Source: Mycobacterium senriense
Lineage (GTDB): Bacteria > Actinomycetota > Actinomycetes > Mycobacteriales > Mycobacteriaceae
Length of the DNA: 64,000 nt
Assembly (NCBI RefSeq): GCF_019668465.1
Contig: NZ_AP024828.1
Coordinates: forward strand, 5,394,001 to 5,458,000
Direction: 5' to 3'
Under the pieces are notes generated by a model that searched no databases, had not been told where the DNA came from, and worked only from the letters and a program-made list of their open reading frames with translations. The translations under genes and the position numbers were made by a program. Below are positions 38,856-46,091 of the stretch, in pieces; within the stretch, counting starts at the first letter, position 1, and every line of letters starts with the position of its first letter.

Positions 38856-39281
38856 TTAACCGCTCAGTAGCAGTATCCCCGCTACGACGAGGCCGACGAC
38901 TTTGACCGTCTCCAGGGCGACGTAGGCGTAGTGGGCGCGGGAGCGCGGTCCGTCCGACCCGGCGAGCACCTTGTCGGCCCGCCGGGTCAGTGCGGGACGC
39001 ACCGCGACCAGCTGGATGGCCAATGCGACCACGGCGACGGCGATCGCCACCGCGGCGCCCCCCGGCGTCGGGCCGGCCACCACGACGGCCCCGATGACGA
39101 GCGCGAAGGCCACCTCGACGGTGTTGAGCGCGCGAAAGACCAGCCGCCCGATGCCGAGCCCGACCTGCAACGTCACATTGGGCGCCCGGAATTTCAGCGG
39201 GGCTTCCAGGAACGAGATGGCCAGCACCATGCCGAGCCAGATGAAGGTCAGCGCGACGGCAATCGCTGTGCCGGTGCTCAT
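38856..39281 (-). CDS. Four-TM membrane protein (positional match to Rv2620c)
   Basis: 141 residues from ATG 39281, which overlaps the stop of the upstream regulator by 4 bases. Four helices: AIAVALTFIWLGMVLAISFLEAP, FRALNTVEVAFALVIGAVVVA, AAVAIAVAVVALAIQLVAVRP and VALETVKVVGLVVAGILLLS. Motif EAPLKFRAPNVTLQVGLGIGRLVFRALN is a mark of this small conserved family of unknown function. Translational coupling to a regulator gene suggests that it is under that regulator's control. Confidence 0.87.
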   Translation of the reverse strand: MSTGTAIAVALTFIWLGMVLAISFLEAPLKFRAPNVTLQVGLGIGRLVFRALNTVEVAFALVIGAVVVAGPTPGGAAVAIAVAVVALAIQLVAVRPALTRRADKVLAGSDGPRSRAHYAYVALETVKVVGLVVAGILLLSG

Positions 39282-39970
39282 TTGGGCGCCAGTGTCAGGT
39301 GAGCCACACACAGATCCGGCTCGACGAACGGGTCGAGCCGGTCCACCGAGACGGGCGCTCCCCAAGTTTCCATGGCTCCCTGCATGAGGCCCAGGTGCAC
39401 GGGGCAGACGACGCTCGAAGAGTTTTCGGCCAATTCCAGGAAGGGGCAGTGCCGCAGGCCGACCTGCTGCTCACCGTCGCTGACCCGGCGCTCGGGCGCG
39501 AAGCCGAGTTCGTCGAGCACGTCGATCAGGTGGGCGATGGCCTCTTCGGCGCCGCCGGCGTCGTCGGGCACCGGGTGCAGTTCGGCGTCCATCTTCTGCC
39601 CCCAGGCGCGGCCCGCGGCCAGGGCCTTGGGCCCGGGATCGCGCTCGGTGGCGAAGGCCGTGGCCAGGATCTCGGCCAGCAGCCGATAGTGTCGCGGCCC
39701 GCCGCGATCCATCTGTCGGACCGCACGAAACATCAACGGTGGACGGCCCGGCCCCTTCCGATCCAGTTCGACGTGTTCCACCTGCCCGTCAGCGACCAGG
39801 CTGTCGAGGTGGAAGCGGACGGTGTTGGGGTGCACACTCAGCTCGGCGGCGATTCCGGCGATGCTCATCGGATCCGGCGAGGCCCGCAGCAGCCGCATCA
39901 CGGCGCGCCGCCGGCCGGCCGATTCCCCGGTTGACGACTCCTGCGGCTTCTGGGAATTGTCGGATTTCAC
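39278..39970 (-). CDS. Winged-helix regulator with cysteine motif (positional match to Rv2621c)
   Basis: 230 residues from GTG 39970 (GGGAGGGG precedes). DNA-binding part SPDPMSIAGIAAELSVHPNTVRFHLDSLVADGQVE, then GRPPLMFRAV. The C-terminal domain ends with HCPFLELAENSSSVVCPVHLGLMQG and PDLCVAHL, so three or four cysteines could hold a metal or iron-sulfur cluster, as in SufR and in the protein at 36817-37515. It is immediately downstream of fdxA (27 bases), and a large palindrome sits before fdxA (40355-40394). Confidence 0.88.
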   Translation of the reverse strand: MKSDNSQKPQESSTGESAGRRRAVMRLLRASPDPMSIAGIAAELSVHPNTVRFHLDSLVADGQVEHVELDRKGPGRPPLMFRAVRQMDRGGPRHYRLLAEILATAFATERDPGPKALAAGRAWGQKMDAELHPVPDDAGGAEEAIAHLIDVLDELGFAPERRVSDGEQQVGLRHCPFLELAENSSSVVCPVHLGLMQGAMETWGAPVSVDRLDPFVEPDLCVAHLTLAPK

Positions 39971-39997
39971 AGGGCCCCTCCCGCCGCTTCCAGTCCT

Positions 39998-40354
39998 TCA
40001 CGCCCCGTCCGAATGGGTGGCACCGGGCTGACCCGCCACCAGGGGTGTGTCGACGCCGAGCGGCCCGACCTTGCCGGCCCCACCCGGGGACCCCAGGGGA
40101 GCGTCGCGGCCCGGCAGCGTTTCAGCGAAGAACGCCTCATTGTCGGCCAGGTGGGGTTGGAGGTCCTCAGGCAGGTCATCTTCGTAGTAAATCGCTTCCA
40201 CCGGACATACCGGTTCACACGCGCCGCAATCGACGCATTCGTCGGGATGAATGTAGAGCGCCCGACCGCCTTCGTAAATGCAATCAACCGGGCATTCGTC
40301 GACACAAGCGCGGTCCATCACATCGATGCACGGCTTCCCGATCACGTAGGTCAT
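39998..40354 (-). CDS. fdxA: 7Fe/8Fe ferredoxin FdxA
   Basis: 118 residues, low-potential electron carrier. The first cluster motif is altered as in 7Fe ferredoxins (CIDVMDRACVDECPVDCIYEG), giving a 3Fe-4S plus a 4Fe-4S centre; the second is complete (CVDCGACEPVCPVEAIYYED). The C-terminal FFAETLPGRDAPLGSPGG and VGPLGVDTPLVA identify the FdxA type (Rv2007c-like). No ribosome site precedes ATG 40354; TAAACT lies 7 bases upstream, as in leaderless mycobacterial transcripts. It may feed the nearby oxidoreductases, but no partner is fixed by the sequence. Confidence 0.93.
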   Translation of the reverse strand: MTYVIGKPCIDVMDRACVDECPVDCIYEGGRALYIHPDECVDCGACEPVCPVEAIYYEDDLPEDLQPHLADNEAFFAETLPGRDAPLGSPGGAGKVGPLGVDTPLVAGQPGATHSDGA

Positions 40355-40394
40355 GCGCTAGAGTTTACACAACAGTACTTGTAAAAACTAGAGC
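40355..40394. promoter_or_regulatory. Large imperfect palindrome over the fdxA promoter
   Basis: Arms GCGCTAGAGTTTACA (40355-40369) and TGTAAAAACTAGAGC (40380-40394) match at 12 of 15 positions, with a 10-base spacer. The core TTTACA-N10-TGTAAA is perfect. The left arm touches the fdxA start codon and contains its -10 element TAAACT (minus strand), so a bound protein would block transcription; the right arm precedes the small gene at 40412. The regulator at 39278-39970, two genes away, is the natural candidate. Confidence 0.7.
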
Positions 40395-40411
40395 AAGGGT
40401 CCGGAGAACCC

Positions 40412-40546
40412 ATGGCCGCCAACGAACTTGACGTACGCCGGCTGCGCAAGCCGGGCGGCTACGACTGGGAGTATCTCGACAAAGGCCCCACCGTCTGGCG
40501 GATCCGGATCGGCAAACTCATCGACACCCCACCCCCGGTGCGCTAA
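40412..40546 (+). pseudogene. DUF2249 protein with a large internal deletion
   Basis: 44 residues from ATG 40412 (CCGGAGAACCC before it). The N-terminal MAANELDVRRLRKP and the C-terminal GGYDWEYLDKGPTVWRIRI are both typical ends of mycobacterial DUF2249 proteins, which are about 85-90 residues long. Here they are joined directly, so roughly 40-45 central residues (the strand-helix region with FVLVNDHDP) are absent, in frame. Both start and stop are normal. The product cannot fold as usual, so I treat it as a deletion derivative that may still be translated. After the stop the same frame gives LRHLELALEPLESAARQEI, perhaps part of another lost gene. Confidence 0.7.
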
Positions 40547-40605
40547 CTCAGACATCTCGAGCTGGCCCTGGAGCCACTGGAAAGCGCTGCGCGACAGGAG
40601 ATCTG

Positions 40606-41445
40606 ATGCCAGGACAACGACCAAGTTCCGAACTACCGCTACCGTCCTCGAGCCGCGCCGACGACGCGGTCGCCGGCCATTGGCTGCTGGCGCGGCTCGG
40701 CAAGCGCGTGCTGCGCCCCGGCGGTGTCGAGCTGACCCGCACCCTGCTGTCGCACGCGAAACTGAGCGGGGCCGACGTCGTCGAGCTGGCCCCCGGCCTG
40801 GGCCGCACCGCCACGGAGATCGTGGCCCAGGGGCCGCGGTCGTACGTCGGCGCCGAGGGCGACCCCGACGCGGCCAACGTGGTGCGCGGCGTGCTCAGCG
40901 ATCTCGGTGCCCAGAACGCGGCCGTCCGGGTCGCGGACGCGGCCGCCACCGGATTGCCGGATGCGAGCAGCGATGTCGTCATCGGGGAGGCGATGCTGAG
41001 CATGCAGGGCGACGCGGCCAAGGGGGCCATCGTCGCCGAGGCGGCGCGGGTGCTGCGGCCGGGCGGTCGCTACGCCATCCACGAACTCGCCCTCACCCCC
41101 GACAATGTGCCGGAGGACGTCAGCACCGACATACGGCAGGCGCTCGCCAGGGCGATCAAGGTGAACGCGCGTCCGTTGACGGTCGCGGAGTGGTCGACAC
41201 TGCTCGCCGAGCACGGATTGGTGGTCGATCAGGTCGCGACCGCGCCCATGGCGCTGCTGCAGCCGCGCCGGCTGGTGTCCGACGAGGGGCTCTTCGGTGC
41301 GCTGCGATTCGCCAGGAACGTGCTCATGCACCGCGACGCCCGCAAGCGGGTCCTGACCATGCGCCACACGTTCCACAAACATCGCAAGCAGCTGGCCGCC
41401 GTCGCCATCGTCGCCCACAAACCGGCGCCGGCGGACACCGCCTGA
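40606..41445 (+). CDS. Class I SAM-dependent methyltransferase (positional match to Rv2622)
   Basis: 279 residues from ATG 40606, behind ACAGGAGATCTG. Rossmann-like methyltransferase: motif I VVELAPGLGRTATEI, acidic loop VGAEGDPDAANVV, motif II ADAAATGLPDASSDVVIGEAML, motif III EAARVLRPGGRYAIHELAL. The C-terminal part is basic (RNVLMHRDARKRVLTMRHTFHKHRKQ). The acceptor is unknown. It follows the DUF2249 remnant by 59 bases and shares its divergent promoter with fdxA. Confidence 0.9.
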   Translation: MPGQRPSSELPLPSSSRADDAVAGHWLLARLGKRVLRPGGVELTRTLLSHAKLSGADVVELAPGLGRTATEIVAQGPRSYVGAEGDPDAANVVRGVLSDLGAQNAAVRVADAAATGLPDASSDVVIGEAMLSMQGDAAKGAIVAEAARVLRPGGRYAIHELALTPDNVPEDVSTDIRQALARAIKVNARPLTVAEWSTLLAEHGLVVDQVATAPMALLQPRRLVSDEGLFGALRFARNVLMHRDARKRVLTMRHTFHKHRKQLAAVAIVAHKPAPADTA

Positions 41446-41589
41446 CAACCGCTGCAGCGCTTCGACCTTCGCCTTTGCACCCCAGCCGACTTTGGGCCGG
41501 TTCCGCAATCTCTGCGTGACGGTTTAGTTACGTCCCCTGACGAAACTTGGCTGCGGCAGTTGCGGGGAGAACAAAGGAGCTTGCCAGTT

Positions 41590-41820
41590 ATGGGTGCTAC
41601 CCCACCGTTGTTGACGGAGTCCGACCTCGATGCGTTGGCGTCGGATTTTCTGCAGTCGCACTACCTCGGGTCCATCTACGCCGATTGGTCACCGGATCGA
41701 CGGCTCGACATGTTCCTGCGGCGGCGCGGTCTCGCCCGGGTGGCCAACGACGGCGACCTGTCGCACAACGTCCTGGAACGCATCATGGCCCGCGGCCGCG
41801 CCACGCTGGCGCGGCACTGA
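41590..41820 (+). CDS. Small conserved hypothetical protein
   Basis: 76 residues from ATG 41590 with AAAGGAG 12 bases upstream. Sequence is acidic at the start and basic at the end: TESDLDALASDFLQSHYLGSIYADWSPDRRLDMFLRRRGL then NDGDLSHNVLERIMARGR. Predicted all-helical and soluble. I do not recognise the family; similar short ORFs exist in other mycobacteria. Its codon use and ribosome site are normal, which supports a real gene. Confidence 0.65.
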   Translation: MGATPPLLTESDLDALASDFLQSHYLGSIYADWSPDRRLDMFLRRRGLARVANDGDLSHNVLERIMARGRATLARH

Positions 41821-41991
41821 TCGGTCCGACTTCTTCCAGATTGGCGATCCAATGACCGAAAACTTCAAAAAAACCGGATTTTGCCCGGCGAAAATACCGG
41901 CCATCGCATTGGTACAGACGTACTATTGCGACCTAGAGCGCGACGCACCTCCGGGGCCGGACGAGGCGTTGAGGCTAGCGGGGAGGGGACA

Positions 41992-42255
41992 ATGAATTCA
42001 CCGAAATGGACAGTTCATTGGCCGCAACGCAGGCCGACGGCCACGATCTACCAGTTGACCGACCGCCTCCACAAAGGACACGTCGCTCGCGTTCCCGCAC
42101 ACCAGATCACGGCGACGGTTGCGGCGTGGCTGGCCGACCTGGGAGCCAACAGCCCGTTGGTCGACGAACTCGAGCGCGCGGTCTGTGGTGGTGACTGGGC
42201 GGCCGCACACGCGCTGAGCGAGTGCCTGGCCATCGAGATCGCGGTGGCCGACTAG
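41992..42255 (+). CDS. Small conserved hypothetical protein
   Basis: 87 residues from ATG 41992, right behind GGGAGGGGACA. Begins NSPKWTVHWPQRRPTATIYQLTDRLHKGH and continues VPAHQITATVAAWLADLGANSPLVDELERAVCGGDWAAAHAL. Soluble, no known motif. The second half looks like three helices. The 171 bases before it hold an A-rich stretch (41866-41876) and a TACTAT at 41923 that could be a -10 element. Confidence 0.65.
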   Translation: MNSPKWTVHWPQRRPTATIYQLTDRLHKGHVARVPAHQITATVAAWLADLGANSPLVDELERAVCGGDWAAAHALSECLAIEIAVAD

Positions 42256-42288
42256 TCATAGTCGTCGTCCAGCAAAGCGCCGTTCTTA

Positions 42289-42339
42289 ATCGACATTATT
42301 GCTGGTTTTCATCGACAGTTTTGTTGACGTATATCGACG
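42289..42339 (+). promoter_or_regulatory. Three ATCGAC repeats at exact 22-base spacing before the ethR-like gene
   Basis: ATCGACA at 42289, ATCGACA at 42311 and ATCGACG at 42333, with a related GTTGACG at 42323. The exact 22-base period puts all three on one face of the helix. EthR is known to load cooperatively as several dimers on a 55-base operator; this array, ending 19 bases before GTG 42358, spans 51 bases and is a good candidate operator for autorepression. Confidence 0.6.
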
Positions 42340-42357
42340 TGCCCAACAGTAACGGGC

Positions 42358-43005
42358 GTGTCCGACCTCCCGACACAGACGAAGTATCTGCAGGCCTCGA
42401 GGGGCCGGCGGGCATCGCACTACCCCGGTGACGACCGCGAGCAGGCGATTCTCGCCACCGCCGAACGGCTGCTGCAGGAAAGGCCGCTGGCCGACTTTTC
42501 CGTCGACGACCTAGCAAAAGGCGCCGGGATATCGCGACCTACCTTCTACTTTTATTTCCGGTCGAAGAACGCGGTGCTGCTGTCGCTGCTGGACCAGATG
42601 AACAGCAAGGCGCAGGCGGCGCTGCGGGCGCTCGACGTCGTGTCGTCCGGTGACCCCGAGGCGATCTGGCGGGCACGCATCGAATCGTTCTTCGAGGTGT
42701 CCGGATCGCACCGGGCGGTCGCCGTCGCGGGGGCCGCGGCCAAAGCGACCAACCCCGAGGTGCGGCAGCTGTGGTCCGCACTCATGGGCAAGTGGATCGC
42801 CTACACCACCATCGCGATCAAGGCCGAGCGCGGCCGCGGCGCGGCCCCCGACACCATCCCAGCCGCCGAGCTGTCCGTGGCGCTCAACATGCTGAGCGAG
42901 CGGATGATGGCCGCGGCGTTCACGGCCGAGGATCAGGCGATCCCCGAAGACCGGGTGATCGACACGCTGCTGCACATCTGGCTGGCCAGCATCTATCAGC
43001 GCTGA
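42358..43005 (+). CDS. TetR-family repressor, EthR-like
   Basis: 215 residues from GTG 42358; no ribosome site, so perhaps leaderless. The N-terminal half is nearly that of EthR: GDDREQAILATAERLLQERP, FSVDDLAKGAGISRPTFYFYFRSK. The ligand domain keeps the EthR order: ARIESFFEVSGSHRAVAVAG, LWSALMGKWIAYTTIAIKAE, RGAAPDTIPAAEL, IDTLLHIWLASIY. In M. tuberculosis EthR controls the adjacent monooxygenase EthA; no such gene is next to this one, so it may be a paralogue with another target. The 3' end overlaps convergent pcaB by 10 bases. Confidence 0.88.
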   Translation: MSDLPTQTKYLQASRGRRASHYPGDDREQAILATAERLLQERPLADFSVDDLAKGAGISRPTFYFYFRSKNAVLLSLLDQMNSKAQAALRALDVVSSGDPEAIWRARIESFFEVSGSHRAVAVAGAAAKATNPEVRQLWSALMGKWIAYTTIAIKAERGRGAAPDTIPAAELSVALNMLSERMMAAAFTAEDQAIPEDRVIDTLLHIWLASIYQR

Positions 43006-44222
43006 CGCAGCGCCCGCGCCGCGCGGCCCAGGCTCTCGTCGATCAACCGGTCGGCGGCACCGAAGTACGTCGGCGACGGCTCCTTGCCCACCAGGTCGGC
43101 GATCGCCCGCTGCTCTCCGGAAACGTCTGCAGCATCCAGGTTTGCGGCCATGCGCTGCGCGTGCACGGTCAACCCGGCGAGCAGCTCGCCGCTTTGGGAT
43201 CCCGCGACGAGGGTGCGGCGGGCCAGGGTGCGCAGCGTGTCCCATTCGGCGTGCCACGCGCCGTCGGGGCGCTCGTCGTTGGCCAGCGCCGCAGCCGTGT
43301 GCAGCGTCGCGGCCAGCGGCGGCGCGGCGATGGCCGCACGGCGGATCAGGATGGACAGCACCGGGTTTCGCTTGTGCGGCATCGACGACGAGCCGCCCCG
43401 GTCGGCGGCTGCCGGCTCGCCGAGCTCGGCGATCTCCGGGCGCGCCAGGGTGACGACGTCGGAGGCGATGCGGCCCCAGGCGTCGGTGCAGCCGACGAAG
43501 GCGTCGGCGACCGCGGTGACGGGCGCGCGGGCGGTGTGCCACGCGGGCCTGTCCTGCAGACCCAATGATGTTGCGGCGCTGTGCATCAGTTGCAGTGATA
43601 CGCCGGCGGGATCGTCGGTGCCGGTGAGCAATGCGGCGAGTTCCGTCGATGCGGCCAACGTTCCTGCGGCGCCGCCGATTTGGATCGGCGTGATCAGCGT
43701 GGTCATTCGCTCGAATGCGTCGACGATTCCGGTCAGCCAGCCCGCGGCCTTGACGCCGAAGGTGGTGGGTGCGGCGTGCTGGGTGAGGGTGCGGGCCGGC
43801 ATCGGTGTGCCCCGGTGTTCGGTGGCAAGTTCGGTCAGTGCGGAAATCTGCTGTCTCAGCTGGGTTGTCAAGTCGTCGGCGACCCCGCGCACGGCCAGCA
43901 TCAGGCTCGTATCCAAGACGTCCTGGCTGGTGAGTCCGCGGTGGATCCAGGGCGCGATGCCCGGTTCGGCCCGCTTCCGGAGCAGCTTGACCAGGGGGAT
44001 GACCGGGTTGCCGCCGTCCTCGGCGGTGACCGCGAGCGACTCACAGTCGGTGCGCGTGACCAGAATCCACAGGTCCGCTCCGGCGCACTGGGCGGGCGCG
44101 AGTCCGGCGGCCGCCAGCGCGTCCAGCCACGCGCATTCCGCCGTGATCATCGATTCGAGTAGCGCCTCATCGGTCATGTGCTCGCCGGCGCGATGGTCTC
44201 CGGGCCACAACAGGTTGCTCAT
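42996..44222 (-). CDS. pcaB: 3-carboxy-cis,cis-muconate cycloisomerase
   Basis: Second step of protocatechuate ortho-cleavage, giving 4-carboxymuconolactone. 408 residues from ATG 44222, overlapping the pcaG stop by 4 bases. Fumarase/aspartase superfamily: PWIHRGLTSQDVLDTSLML, TLTQHAAPTTFGVKAAGWL and the signature GGSSSMPHKRNPVLS. Slightly shorter than the roughly 450-residue Pseudomonas enzymes, mainly at the C-terminus, as in other actinobacteria. Confidence 0.92.
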   Translation of the reverse strand: MSNLLWPGDHRAGEHMTDEALLESMITAECAWLDALAAAGLAPAQCAGADLWILVTRTDCESLAVTAEDGGNPVIPLVKLLRKRAEPGIAPWIHRGLTSQDVLDTSLMLAVRGVADDLTTQLRQQISALTELATEHRGTPMPARTLTQHAAPTTFGVKAAGWLTGIVDAFERMTTLITPIQIGGAAGTLAASTELAALLTGTDDPAGVSLQLMHSAATSLGLQDRPAWHTARAPVTAVADAFVGCTDAWGRIASDVVTLARPEIAELGEPAAADRGGSSSMPHKRNPVLSILIRRAAIAAPPLAATLHTAAALANDERPDGAWHAEWDTLRTLARRTLVAGSQSGELLAGLTVHAQRMAANLDAADVSGEQRAIADLVGKEPSPTYFGAADRLIDESLGRAARALRQR

Positions 44223-44782
44223 CGCGCACCTTCGGAGTATGCGAGGAACACGGTCTCGGCCGGGCCCTGCAGCTGGATGTCGAAACGATAAGCGGCACCG
44301 TCGTTTTCGGCGACGCAGAACAATGTGGACCGGCGCGCGGCGTCGACGGCGGCCAGCAGTGGATCGGCGTGCGGCTCGGCGCCGGGCAGGTAGGCGCGGG
44401 TGAACAGCCGGTTCAGCAGCCCCCGGGCGAACACGGTGAGCGCGAAGAACGGCGGACGCCCGGCGGTCGCCGATCCGGGCTTCAGGGTGGTGAAGGAGTA
44501 ACCGCCGTGGGCGTCGGTCGCGCAGCGCCCCCAGCCGGTGAACACCGTATGGTCGCGGCGCAGCGAACCGGCTTGCCGCGGAACGCTTCCCGAACCGTCG
44601 GGTTGCCACAGTTCCACCAGCGCGTCCGGAACGGCCGAACCGGCCCCGTCGTACACCGCCCCGTGCAACCGGATGGCCTGCGGATGGCCGTCGTCGACCA
44701 GCAGGTTGTCCCCGGGATACGGCAATCCCAGGTCCAGAAAGGGGCCGACGGTTTGCCCGGGCGTGCAGGCTGATTCAGTCAT
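44219..44782 (-). CDS. pcaG: Protocatechuate 3,4-dioxygenase alpha subunit
   Basis: 187 residues from ATG 44782; start overlaps the pcaH stop by 8 bases. Structural subunit of the ring-cleaving enzyme: TPGQTVGPFLDLGLP, GAVYDGAGSAVPDALVELWQ, FTGWGRCATDAHGGYSFTTLKPG, PFFALTVFARGLLNRLFTRAYLPG. As usual it lacks the His ligands, which are supplied by PcaH. Confidence 0.94.
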   Translation of the reverse strand: MTESACTPGQTVGPFLDLGLPYPGDNLLVDDGHPQAIRLHGAVYDGAGSAVPDALVELWQPDGSGSVPRQAGSLRRDHTVFTGWGRCATDAHGGYSFTTLKPGSATAGRPPFFALTVFARGLLNRLFTRAYLPGAEPHADPLLAAVDAARRSTLFCVAENDGAAYRFDIQLQGPAETVFLAYSEGAR

Positions 44783-45545
44783 GCTCGGCCTCGGCCGGGG
44801 TTCGTGCGCCACCGGCCAACACGATGTCCCACCGGTAGCCGGTCGCGTACTCCGGCTCGGTGATCCCATGGTCGTAGCGGGCGATCAATCGTTGCCGCGC
44901 GGCGGGATCGAGGATCGACTGGAAAATCGGGTCCAGATCGAACATCGGGTCGCCCGGGAAGTACATCTGGGTGATCAGGCGCTGGGTGAAAGCCGTTCCG
45001 AATACCGAGAAATGGATGTGCGCCGGGCGCCACGCATTGTGATGGTTGCGCCACGGGTAGGGGCCGGGCTTGATGGTCAGGAAGCGGTAGGTGCCGTCCG
45101 GCCCGGTCAGACAGCGGCCCGCGCCGGTGAAGTTCGGGTCGAGCGGCGCGGGGTGCTGGTCGCGCTGGTGGCGGTAGCGCCCGCCGGCGTTGGCCTGCCA
45201 GATCTCCACCAGCTGGCCCGCCACCGGCCGGCCGGATTCGTCGAGGACGCGCCCGGTCACGACGACGCGCTCCCCGATCGGCTCGCCGGGGTGACCGGCC
45301 GTCAGGTCGGCATCGAGCGGGCCGACGTCCTGGTGGCCGAAGCACGGCGCCCAGCGTTCGACGCCTTCGGGATCGACGAGCACCAGCGGGTGCTTCGGAT
45401 GGCGCAGGATCGTGCTGCGGTACGGCGGGTAGTCCAGCCGCGGGTGCCCGACATGCCCGGCTCCCCCGACGCCGCGGTATTGCGCTGCGATGCGGGCGAT
45501 CTCCGCCGTGATGTCACCCTGAGAAGCGACACACTCGGGGTTCAT
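44775..45545 (-). CDS. pcaH: Protocatechuate 3,4-dioxygenase beta subunit
   Basis: Catalytic subunit holding the non-heme Fe(III) that opens protocatechuate to 3-carboxymuconate. 256 residues. Iron ligands can be assigned: Tyr in GGRYRHQ, Tyr in KPGPYPWRNHHNAWR, and two His in PAHIHFSVFG. Also LVEIWQANAGG and RLITQMYFPGDP. pcaH-pcaG-pcaB form an operon; pcaC/pcaD for the next steps are not in the window. Confidence 0.95.
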   Translation of the reverse strand: MNPECVASQGDITAEIARIAAQYRGVGGAGHVGHPRLDYPPYRSTILRHPKHPLVLVDPEGVERWAPCFGHQDVGPLDADLTAGHPGEPIGERVVVTGRVLDESGRPVAGQLVEIWQANAGGRYRHQRDQHPAPLDPNFTGAGRCLTGPDGTYRFLTIKPGPYPWRNHHNAWRPAHIHFSVFGTAFTQRLITQMYFPGDPMFDLDPIFQSILDPAARQRLIARYDHGITEPEYATGYRWDIVLAGGARTPAEAEHD

Positions 45546-45605
45546 GTGCCGTGAGGCTACTCTCGGTGGCCCACCGAATCCCGCAAAGCGGGCGGTGTCG
45601 TCGGG

Positions 45606-46091
45606 TCAGAGAGAGCGCACCAGCGCCGCTCGCCCCTTGGTGCGCATCTTGTAGGTGGCCGAGCCGCGGTACTGCTCCATCCTGGCCGCCATCTTGTTGC
45701 CCAGCTCCTCGAGCTCGGTGTCGGTGATCTTGACTTCCGGCGGAGCGGGAATCATGTCGCGCTCCTCTTCGTCGGCGTGGGCCTCCAGCACCGTCTTGAA
45801 CGAGTTCCACTCGTCCTCATAGCCGGGCGAGCTCTGCGGCGTGCGCAGCAGCACGGAAAGCTGGTCGACCACCTGACGGTGCTCGGCGTGGGCGACCGCG
45901 ATCAGCTTGCTGGCATCCTTGAGCGCCGGGTAGTACAGGTCGTCCTCGATGCGGAAGTGGATGTCGAGCTCGATCAGCAGGTCGTCGAAAAGCTCATGGC
46001 GCTCTTCGGAATTCACCGGCGCATCGCTGATCTTGCGGCCGAGGCCCTTGATCACGATGTGGTGTTCCTTGAGCACGTCATAGGCGTTCAA
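45606..46091 (-). CDS. Hemerythrin-like protein (Rv2633c type)
   Basis: 161 residues. The start is TTG 46091: it has AAAGGAGGAG before it, gives the N-terminus NAYDVLKEHHIVIKGLGRK, and reproduces the 161-residue length of Rv2633c. It overlaps the Rieske gene stop as TTGA. Diiron ligands of a four-helix bundle: KEHHIVI, LDIHFRIEDDLYYP, HAEHRQVVDQL and EAHADEEERDMIP. The Rv2633c protein has been reported to be a catalase-like diiron protein. The gene is translationally coupled to the Rieske membrane protein before it, which suggests a redox partnership. Confidence 0.9.
   Translation of the reverse strand: MNAYDVLKEHHIVIKGLGRKISDAPVNSEERHELFDDLLIELDIHFRIEDDLYYPALKDASKLIAVAHAEHRQVVDQLSVLLRTPQSSPGYEDEWNSFKTVLEAHADEEERDMIPAPPEVKITDTELEELGNKMAARMEQYRGSATYKMRTKGRAALVRSL

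Noticed and set aside
40547..40605. LRHLELALEPLESAARQEI in frame after the DUF2249 remnant stop
   Set aside because: Could be a remnant of a lost gene, but it is short, has no start codon and cannot be assigned.
41852..41995. 47-codon frame ending in an ATGA overlap with the gene at 41992
   Set aside because: The overlap looks attractive, but there is no ribosome site before 41852, the residues match nothing, and a TACTAT promoter-like element lies inside it.
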